Assembly: GCA_002414505.1 (NCBI GenBank)
Contig: DHZF01000046.1
Span: forward strand, 1-12,656
Length of the DNA: 12,656 bases
From: Hyphomonas sp. UBA5111
Lineage (GTDB): Bacteria; Pseudomonadota; Alphaproteobacteria; Caulobacterales; Hyphomonadaceae
Direction: 5' to 3'
The translations under genes were made by a program, and so were the position numbers. Positions 7,548 to 12,656 of this stretch are shown piece after piece. Every line of letters begins with the position of its first letter. Position 1 is the stretch's first letter. The notes under the pieces are model-generated. The model saw only the letters and a program-made list of their open reading frames with translations. It ran no database searches and was not told where the DNA came from.

Positions 7548-7976
7548 ATGACCCTGCAGATATCACCGGAAAAGCGAGACCAGATGCCCGGACTGATCCG
7601 TCACCCCCTGATACGTCTCCTCGCGGCGGGGGCCGCCATCGGGCTCGCCGCGCTGATCGGCATCTATTCCCTCGTCCCGGCCTCCGAGACCCCCGCTCCG
7701 CACCTGTCGGACAAGATCAAGCATATCGCAGCCTATGCCGCGCTGGCCGCGCCTTTGTCGGTCGCATTCGGGCGGGGCCTGCGCCCAGCCATCCTCGCAT
7801 TTGGTGTAGCAGCCCTGTTCGGCATCGGGCTTGAGATTGCGCAAATGCTCGGCGATGCCGGCCGCGAAGGGTCGCTGCTGGACGTCGCCGCAAATCTCTG
7901 CGGCGCGCTCATCGGACTCTTTATTGTCTGCGGTCTTGGAAGGGCGTGGCCGCTATTCGGCCGCGACGGTGGCTGA
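7548..7976 (+). CDS. VanZ-family integral membrane protein
   Basis: The 142-residue product has four hydrophobic segments (about 22-44, 60-76, 80-98, 113-131), typical of VanZ-like proteins. The family's conserved polar positions are visible: DKIKHIAAYAAL (55-66, Asp55/Lys56/His59), GLEIAQ (94-99, Glu96), and GREGSLLDVAANLCGALIG (105-123, with Asp112 and Asn116 in the DxxAN motif). Members are widespread inner-membrane proteins; the name comes from teicoplanin resistance in VanA clusters, but most chromosomal copies have no known role, so resistance should not be inferred. The start at 7548 is chosen for GAGG at 7534-7537; ATG 7584 is a plausible alternative, while the longer frame from 7446 would overlap pepN antisense and has no support. 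The last 24 bp overlap the opposing gene tail to tail. Confidence 0.85.
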   Translation: MTLQISPEKRDQMPGLIRHPLIRLLAAGAAIGLAALIGIYSLVPASETPAPHLSDKIKHIAAYAALAAPLSVAFGRGLRPAILAFGVAALFGIGLEIAQMLGDAGREGSLLDVAANLCGALIGLFIVCGLGRAWPLFGRDGG

Positions 7977-8546
7977 CTCGGTTTCGGCCGCCTGATCCAA
8001 TTGGTAGACGAAGCGCAGGATCGACGCGCACCGCTGGGCAGCCTGTTTCAACTCGGCTGGGCAGTCGTCCGGGTTTTCCTGATAGAAATCGGCGATCTGA
8101 CGCGCGGTCTGCAACAGGTCCGGCGTGCAGGCGATCATCCGGGCCTGGTGTTCAATACGCTGTGGGTCGCGATCATATTCGCCGCCGGTCACGCGCCAGC
8201 CGCCCTGGTCATCCTCATCGGTGACGATCACGGGATATGTGCCGACATCCGTAATGCCGAGACCCCCAATGCTCGCGCGCCATTTGGCGCGGCGGCGGGC
8301 AATGTGCCAATGCTCCAACAGCGAGTCATCCTCGTCCGGGCGCAACACATGCGTTTCTGCCGCAAAGCTCTCTTCCGCGGTCAGTTCATGCGCCTGGAAG
8401 CTGCGTCCCAACCCGCATTCATAGGTCACACGCAGAGGTTCATCCACGTCCTTGACCCAATGGGGTACGACTTTTTCAACCAGCGCCCACGTTCCGACGG
8501 GCTTCACGAAGACGCGCTGCGATTTGTGAAATAACGCTTTGGCCAT
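7953..8546 (-). CDS. Uncharacterised soluble protein with an SH3-like-looking N-terminal region
   Basis: The product is 197 residues, starting at ATG 8546-8544, which has GGGAG at 6-nt spacing; a TTG one codon upstream is too close to that site. Residues about 8-58 (QRVFVKPVGTWALVEKVVP onward, then GLGRSFQAHEL) have the alternating hydrophobic pattern and glycines of a small beta barrel. A charged middle section (ESFAAETHVLRPDEDDSLLEHWHIARRRAKW) follows, then a segment with VGTYPVIVTDEDDQGGWRVTGGEYDRD, and a helical C-terminus with Cys141, Cys154 and Cys169. There are no membrane helices or signal peptide, and no catalytic motif I know. I have an impression of similar hypothetical proteins in other alphaproteobacteria but cannot verify it. 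It is transcribed away from the acyl-CoA dehydrogenase operon and overlaps the VanZ gene by 24 bp at its 3' end. Confidence 0.8.
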   Translation of the reverse strand: MAKALFHKSQRVFVKPVGTWALVEKVVPHWVKDVDEPLRVTYECGLGRSFQAHELTAEESFAAETHVLRPDEDDSLLEHWHIARRRAKWRASIGGLGITDVGTYPVIVTDEDDQGGWRVTGGEYDRDPQRIEHQARMIACTPDLLQTARQIADFYQENPDDCPAELKQAAQRCASILRFVYQLDQAAETESATVAAE

Positions 8547-8677
8547 CAACTGCTCCCGAATTCAGACGCAAATACTGGCATCTGGGTCTTTCAACGCAGT
8601 GAAACCGATTGATCAAATTTAACCTACCCGGACGATTTCCCACTAAAAGTGGATTACCGTGTTTCCGTTGGGTGACG

Positions 8678-8697
8678 GGTTTCCGCGCACGTAAACC
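8678..8697. promoter_or_regulatory. Candidate operator upstream of the acyl-CoA dehydrogenase operon
   Basis: A 20-bp inverted repeat reads GGTTT-N10-AAACC, with further symmetry inside (CG at 8684-8685 mirrored by CG at 8690-8691), so seven of ten positions per half are symmetric. It lies 66 bp before the ATG of the first acyl-CoA dehydrogenase and immediately upstream of a -10-like GCTATTTTC (8700-8708). Its left-half core GTTTCCG (8679-8685) also occurs as a direct repeat at 8661-8667. This is the size and placement of a TetR- or MerR-type repressor site, the kind that commonly controls acyl-CoA catabolism, but the regulator is not in the window. The rest of the 8547-8763 gap holds a small hairpin (CCACT/AGTGG, 8640-8652) and an 8-bp palindrome TTGATCAA (8609-8616). 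Confidence 0.4.
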
Positions 8698-8763
8698 GCG
8701 CTATTTTCAGCGTCAGTGAAGAAAAAGAGGCCCCACCGGGCCGACAAGGGGAGCGCAAGCGAC

Positions 8764-9879
8764 ATGAACTTCGATTTTTCTGAAGACCAGAAATTTCTCG
8801 GCAATGAGGCCCGAAAATTCCTCGAAGCCGAATGCCCGATGACGGCTGTCCGTCTGGTGCTGAATGATGACGATATGAGCCATAATGAAACCGTCTGGAA
8901 CAAGGTGGTTGAAATGGGCTGGCTGGGCACGGCCATTCCGGAAGAGCATGGCGGCCTCGGCCTCGGCCTGCTGGAAGTCTGCGTGCTCGCCGAGGAAATG
9001 GGCCGCGTGCTGGCGCCGGTGCCGTGGGCGTCCACCGTCTACTTCTTTACCGAAGCCCTGAAAATTGCAGGCTCCGACGCGCAACAGGCCGACATTCTGC
9101 CGCGCATTGTCAGCGGCGATGTCGTCGGCTGCTACGCCGCCAGCGAAGGCCCCGGCAATCCGGACGCCGCCAATCTCAAGACCGTGTTCGACGGCACCAC
9201 CCTCTCCGGCACCAAATTGCCGGTTACCGATGGCGATGTGGCAACCCATGCCGTCGTGCTCGCCAAGGAAGGCTCCGGCGCCAGCCTCGTCCTGGTCGAC
9301 CTGACCGGCGCAGGGGTCACCCGCAAGACGCTCCAGACACTGGACCCGACGCGCAGTCACGCCGAAATCACTTTCGACAAGGCCCCTGCCACACGGCTCG
9401 GCAAGGCTGGCGATGGCGAGATGCTGAACGATCAGGTGCTCGACCACGCCGCTGTCCTGCTCGCCTTTGAACAGCTGGGCGGGGCCTCCCGCGCGCTGGA
9501 AATGGCGACCGCCTATGCCAAAGAACGCTACGCTTTTGGCCGCCCGATTGGTGGCAATCAGGCGATCAAGCACAAGCTCGCTGAAATGTATGTGAAGAAC
9601 GAGGTGGCGCGGTCGAACTGCTTCTACGGCGCATGGGCCGTCTCGACGGGTGCCGCCGAACTTCCGGAAGCGGCAGCGGCTGCCCGCATCGCGGCCTGCG
9701 AAGCCTTCTGGTTCGCCTCGAAGGAAAACATCCAGACCCATGGCGGCATGGGCTTTACGTGGGAGGTGGATTGCCACCTCTTCTACCGCCGCGCCAAGCT
9801 GCTGGCCGTTCAGGCTGGTGCCCCGAAAGTGTGGAAGGAAAAACTCGTCCGCACCCTCGAAAACAAGAATGCCGCCTAA
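8764..9879 (+). CDS. Acyl-CoA dehydrogenase family protein, probable non-catalytic partner subunit
   Basis: The 371-residue product has the whole acyl-CoA dehydrogenase fold: N-terminal helical domain with IPEEHGGLGLG (58-68), middle beta domain, and C-terminal helical domain with AKERYAFGRPIGGNQAIKH (252-270) and QTHGGMGFTWEVD (324-336). The last two motifs supply the Arg (Arg255) and Gln/Gly loop that normally bind the FAD diphosphate of the neighbouring subunit. In contrast, the flavin-binding T/S-E-P-x-A-G-S-D stretch is degenerate (YAASEGPGNPD, 124-134), and the C-terminal Y-E-G-T catalytic Glu position reads roughly VQAGA (349-353). By my hand alignment the alternative IVD-type Glu is absent too. 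The ATG at 8764 is preferred to an upstream GTG (8716) because GGGGAG lies at 8748-8753 and family homology begins at MNFDFSEDQ. The stop overlaps the ribosome site of the next gene. Confidence 0.93.
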   Translation: MNFDFSEDQKFLGNEARKFLEAECPMTAVRLVLNDDDMSHNETVWNKVVEMGWLGTAIPEEHGGLGLGLLEVCVLAEEMGRVLAPVPWASTVYFFTEALKIAGSDAQQADILPRIVSGDVVGCYAASEGPGNPDAANLKTVFDGTTLSGTKLPVTDGDVATHAVVLAKEGSGASLVLVDLTGAGVTRKTLQTLDPTRSHAEITFDKAPATRLGKAGDGEMLNDQVLDHAAVLLAFEQLGGASRALEMATAYAKERYAFGRPIGGNQAIKHKLAEMYVKNEVARSNCFYGAWAVSTGAAELPEAAAAARIAACEAFWFASKENIQTHGGMGFTWEVDCHLFYRRAKLLAVQAGAPKVWKEKLVRTLENKNAA

Positions 9880-9892
9880 GGAGGAATGACTC

Positions 9893-11098
9893 ATGGACTT
9901 CAATGACACCAAAGAAGAAGCCGAATTCCGCGCAGAAGCCCGCGCTTTCCTCGGCAAACATCTCGAGCCCAAGGGCGACAAGCCGCTGCGCCAGCGCGTG
10001 GACGGCACCGAATTCATGAAACTTGCCAAACAATGGCAGAAGACAAAATCGGAAGGTGGCTACGCCCAGATCACCTGGCCGAAAGAGATTGGCGGGCGCG
10101 GCGGTACGCCGATGCAGCAGGTCATCTGGAACCAGGAAGAAGGCAAGTTCGACGCGCCGACCGGCCCGTTCACCATCGGCCTTGGTATGTGTATCCCTAC
10201 CGTCATTGCGTTCGGCTCGGATGAGCACAAAAAGCGCTATGTCGGCAAGGCGATGAAGGGCGAGGAAATCTGGTGCCAGCTCTTCTCCGAACCGTCTGCC
10301 GGCTCTGACGTGGCGGGCCTGAAGACCCGCGCCGTCAAGGATGGCGACGAATGGGTCATCAATGGCCAGAAGGTCTGGACCTCCGGCGCACATTATTCCG
10401 ATTACGGCATCCTGCTGACCCGGACCGATCCGAGCGTGCCCAAGCACAAGGGCCTGACCATGTTCATCGTGGACATGAAACAGGCCGGCGTCGAAGTGCG
10501 TCCGATCCACCAGGCGTCCGGCGGCCGCGAGTTCAACGAGGTCTATTTCACCGATGTCCGGATCCCGGATTCCGACCGCCTCGGCGAGGTTGGACAGGGC
10601 TGGAAAGTGGCCATCGTGACGCTGATGAACGAGCGTCTCGCTGTCGGCGGTTCGCCCGGCCCCGACTGGGCCGAGATCATGGCCTATGCGAAGGAAGCCG
10701 GCACCATGTCCGACCAGGCCTTCCGCGAGAAACTGGCTGACTGGTATGTCGCCGCGCAAGGCTACAAGCTGACCAAGTTCCGAACCCAGACGGCCCTGTC
10801 ACGCGGCCAGACACCGGGACCGGAAAACTCGATCGGCAAGATCATCACCGCGAACCATCTTCAGGATATCTGTAACTCGGCCATCGAGATGCAGGACCAT
10901 TACGGCATCCTGACAGATTCAGACCGGATGCCGGCCGATGCCATCTTCCAGCAAAGCTTCATGTGGGCCCCTGGCCTGCGGATTGCGGGCGGCACGGACG
11001 AGATCCTGAAGAACATCATTGCCGAACGCGTTCTGGGCCTGCCCCAGGATGTCCGCGTCGACAAGGATGTGGCGTTCGACCAGATGAAAAGCGGCTAG
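9893..11098 (+). CDS. Acyl-CoA dehydrogenase, probable catalytic subunit of a heteromeric enzyme
   Basis: This FAD enzyme oxidises acyl-CoA to 2-enoyl-CoA, passing electrons to ETF. The 401-residue product carries the flavin and substrate motifs FSEPSAGSDVAGLKTRA (131-147), GQKVWTSGAH (158-167) and the C-terminal GGTDEILKNIIAERVLG (366-382). The Y-E-G-T Glu is replaced by Gly366, but MNERLAVGG (245-253) places Glu247 where isovaleryl-CoA-dehydrogenase-type enzymes have their base. The R-x-x-F-G motif is missing, and the Q-x-x-G-G-x-G loop is degenerate (about MQDHYGI, 333-339). These are exactly the motifs kept by the upstream gene. The middle-to-C-terminal style (ALSRGQTPGPENSIGK, 301-316) resembles mycobacterial FadE subunits of steroid side-chain oxidation; the substrate here is unknown. 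Translation starts 13 nt after the partner gene's stop behind a near-perfect ribosome site AAGGAGGA (9878-9885), so the two are coexpressed. Confidence 0.95.
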   Translation: MDFNDTKEEAEFRAEARAFLGKHLEPKGDKPLRQRVDGTEFMKLAKQWQKTKSEGGYAQITWPKEIGGRGGTPMQQVIWNQEEGKFDAPTGPFTIGLGMCIPTVIAFGSDEHKKRYVGKAMKGEEIWCQLFSEPSAGSDVAGLKTRAVKDGDEWVINGQKVWTSGAHYSDYGILLTRTDPSVPKHKGLTMFIVDMKQAGVEVRPIHQASGGREFNEVYFTDVRIPDSDRLGEVGQGWKVAIVTLMNERLAVGGSPGPDWAEIMAYAKEAGTMSDQAFREKLADWYVAAQGYKLTKFRTQTALSRGQTPGPENSIGKIITANHLQDICNSAIEMQDHYGILTDSDRMPADAIFQQSFMWAPGLRIAGGTDEILKNIIAERVLGLPQDVRVDKDVAFDQMKSG

Positions 11099-11099
11099 A

Positions 11100-11708
11100 T
11101 CAGGCTTCGGGCTCTGGTTCGGGCTCGGCGGCGTGGACGTTGATGTACTGGCTGACAAAGGCCGCAACATCGTTCACGCAGGCCCGGCCTGCTTCGCCGA
11201 GCGCCTTGGCACGGTCCGCATTGGACCCGCCCCGGGCATCGGCTGACGCCGAGACCACCGTCTGATCGAGCACGTCCCGCGAGGCGCCATCGAGCAGCGT
11301 CGCGCGCACGCGGCACCGACCTGTCGTTCCCGACAGAGTGAAATCCGTAACCTGCCAGGACAGTTCATAGGGGGCCGCGGCCCCGGTTTCCGGCGCAATC
11401 GCCTTGCCCGCGCCCTGCCCCTGCAATGCGTCCAGCATCGCCATCTGCATCAGGCGGGTGGACGAATCCGTCCATTCGACATTCGGCACCAGCCGCAGGG
11501 CGCCCGAGGAATCCTCCGACGCAATGGCGCGTCCGGCCACGAGGCGCGAGGCGTCCGGCTCGCGGACAATGACAGAGTCCTCCAGGTCATAGACAGTCTC
11601 CATCGGCGCGAAGCGATAGAGCCCTTCAGGCACTTTCGGCTCCGGCAGCACGGACACACAGGCAGCGAGGCTGCAGGCGGCAAGGCCAGTTGCAAGAATA
11701 CGGATCAT
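11100..11708 (-). CDS. ABC-type transport auxiliary lipoprotein (partner of the MCE protein)
   Basis: The 202-residue product has a lipoprotein signal: Arg3, a hydrophobic core, and lipobox Leu14-Ala15-Ala16-Cys17. The mature part has the pattern of the ABC_trans_aux (DUF330/PqiC-like) family: an opening YRFAP segment (31-35), VEWTDSSTRLMQMAMLDAL (78-96), then YELSWQVTDFTL (114-125) and an Arg/Cys strand GRCRVRATLLD (130-140), ending in a helix and a short Glu-Pro repeat tail (195-201). Such lipoproteins work with an MCE (MlaD/PqiB-like) protein and an ABC permease/ATPase in phospholipid transport between the membranes. The ATG (11708-11706) follows the MCE gene's TAG with no gap, with GAGGAG inside the end of that gene (about 11717-11722), so translation is coupled. 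Its stop lies 1 nt from that of the opposing acyl-CoA dehydrogenase gene. The family call rests largely on context plus lipoprotein features. Confidence 0.82.
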   Translation of the reverse strand: MIRILATGLAACSLAACVSVLPEPKVPEGLYRFAPMETVYDLEDSVIVREPDASRLVAGRAIASEDSSGALRLVPNVEWTDSSTRLMQMAMLDALQGQGAGKAIAPETGAAAPYELSWQVTDFTLSGTTGRCRVRATLLDGASRDVLDQTVVSASADARGGSNADRAKALGEAGRACVNDVAAFVSQYINVHAAEPEPEPEA

Positions 11709-12656
11709 CTAGCGGCTCTCCTCATACGGGGCCGGGTCACCGACCACGAAGCCCTGGGGGTTCTGTTCCAGTTCGCGGGCCACCCGGTCGAGCCGGGAGA
11801 TCAGCACGCGCAATTCACGGCTGGCCAGGCGGGCGTCTTCCAGCGCGCCTGTGGCCGGGCCCTCAATGGCATCTGCCGCAGCGCTGACTGCGCGGTTGCT
11901 CTGCTCGACGGTCTTGTTGGCATTCGCAGTGACTTCGCGAATATCGGCGACGAGAGCGTTTGCCTGCGCGCCGAATTCGGTGATCTGCTGATCGGCATTC
12001 GTGCCGAAGGATTGCAGCGAGGCCGAGGCTTGCTCAAATCGCGCGGCGGCGTCGGACACATCCTTCATGGTCTGGGTCGCCTGCGCCATCGTGCCGTCAT
12101 TCGCGGCGAGATTGCCGCTGAGGGTTTCGATGTTGCGAAGCGTTGCCGACAGGGAATCGATGTTCTCATCGGTCAGCACCAGATTCACCCGTTCGATGGT
12201 CCGTGTGGCCTTGCCGAGCACTTCCGCGCCGCCGGCAAAAATCTCGTCAAGCTGAGTTCGCTCCGCCTTGATGACCGGCACGGGCTGTCCCGGACGCGCC
12301 CTCAGCGGCGCCGCATTGGGGGAGCCTGCCGTGATCTGGACAAAAGTGATGCCGGTAATGCCAGCGAGCTGGATCGAGGCGGTCGAATCCACTTTCACAG
12401 GGGTTTCGGAATCCACCCGGATGCGGGCCCGCACCTTGGAGGGGTCTCCCCGGTCAATCCGGACCCAGGACACTTCGCCCACCTTGATGCCGATATAGCG
12501 GACCGAAGCCCCCTGCTCCAGCGAGACCGGACCCTCGAACACAATGTCATAGGCTTCGAAATCCTGCCGGAACTGGGACTGGCCCAGCCACAGGGTAAAC
12601 ATAGCCACGGCCAGCGTCGCTATGATAACGAATGCTCCGATCAGGGCGTAATTCGC
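11709..12656 (-). CDS. MCE (MlaD-like) lipid-transport protein, 5' end just outside window
   Basis: The frame is open to the right edge, and 315 residues are visible. Visible residues 1-24 (ANYALIGAFV onward) form the N-terminal membrane anchor typical of MlaD proteins, which usually begin M-E-x-x-ANY, so only about four residues appear to be missing; the GTG and ATG near 12600-12608 lie inside this helix and are not starts. The MCE domain is at about 36-118, with VSLEQGASVRYIGIKVGEV (44-62) and QLAGITGITFVQI (96-108). A long helical region (about 135-298) follows, ending in RELEQNPQGFVVGDP (294-308), as is common in alphaproteobacterial MCE proteins. MCE subunits form hexameric rings on an ABC permease in the inner membrane and carry phospholipids across the periplasm. 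The next gene is the matching lipoprotein; an MlaF-type ATPase and MlaE-type permease are expected beyond the right edge. Confidence 0.93.
   Translation of the reverse strand, partial: ANYALIGAFVIIATLAVAMFTLWLGQSQFRQDFEAYDIVFEGPVSLEQGASVRYIGIKVGEVSWVRIDRGDPSKVRARIRVDSETPVKVDSTASIQLAGITGITFVQITAGSPNAAPLRARPGQPVPVIKAERTQLDEIFAGGAEVLGKATRTIERVNLVLTDENIDSLSATLRNIETLSGNLAANDGTMAQATQTMKDVSDAAARFEQASASLQSFGTNADQQITEFGAQANALVADIREVTANANKTVEQSNRAVSAAADAIEGPATGALEDARLASRELRVLISRLDRVARELEQNPQGFVVGDPAPYEESR

Noticed and set aside
7548..7976. Glycopeptide resistance gene because of VanZ similarity
   Set aside because: No other van gene is present, the cell is Gram-negative, and VanZ-family proteins are common chromosomal membrane proteins of unknown role.
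8716..8763. GTG start 16 codons upstream of the first acyl-CoA dehydrogenase ATG
   Set aside because: The extension is a basic, unconserved-looking peptide, and its sequence contains the GGGGAG ribosome site serving ATG 8764.
8713..10029. 438-codon minus-strand frame opposite the first acyl-CoA dehydrogenase, and a similar 334-codon frame at 9755-10759
   Set aside because: Both lie entirely over convincing acyl-CoA dehydrogenase genes and have the low-complexity composition of antisense frames.

Overview
The window looks like ordinary chromosome from a Gram-negative alphaproteobacterium. GC is high (roughly 60-65% by eye), and it carries a CMP-KDO synthetase (so LPS), two lipoprotein genes, an MCE/ABC lipid-transport module and a two-domain PAS histidine kinase of the PleC/DivJ type. 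The style of the proteins suggests a stalked or budding marine group such as the Hyphomonadaceae, but that placement is inference from memory. I see no mobile element, CRISPR array, tRNA, rRNA or integrase, and no intergenic gap exceeds 300 bp.

Layout. (1) 2-364 (+): 3' end of an unrecognised gene, closed by a strong intrinsic terminator at 407-442. (2) 520-2396 (+): a compact operon of small lipoprotein, kdsB-family gene and histidine-phosphatase-family gene, with gaps of 10 and 7 nt. (3) 7475-2393 (-): pepN (M1 aminopeptidase N), then a 121-bp AT-rich spacer with a candidate promoter and leader hairpin, then a membrane PAS sensor kinase starting at TTG. (4) 7548-7976 (+): a VanZ-family membrane protein divergent from pepN and overlapping, tail to tail, a conserved-looking unknown gene (8546-7953, -). 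(5) 8547-8763: a 217-bp divergent regulatory gap with a candidate operator. (6) 8764-11098 (+): two acyl-CoA dehydrogenase genes in tandem. (7) 12656-11100 (-): the nearly complete MCE (MlaD-like) subunit followed directly by its ABC-transport auxiliary lipoprotein; the MlaE/MlaF-type permease and ATPase are expected just outside the right edge.

How the genes work together. kdsB and the MCE module serve the outer membrane (LPS sugar activation and lipid traffic). PepN trims peptides in the cytoplasm. The kinase probably senses an envelope or cell-cycle cue. The two acyl-CoA dehydrogenases carry complementary halves of the usual FAD and active-site signatures, which points to one obligate heteromeric enzyme of the FadE26/27 or FadE28/29 type.

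Most notable points: the split acyl-CoA dehydrogenase pair; a histidine phosphatase with Asn where the second catalytic His should be; a divergent KdsB; and three convergent gene pairs whose stop codons touch or overlap with no room for terminators. I found no convincing wholly new system.
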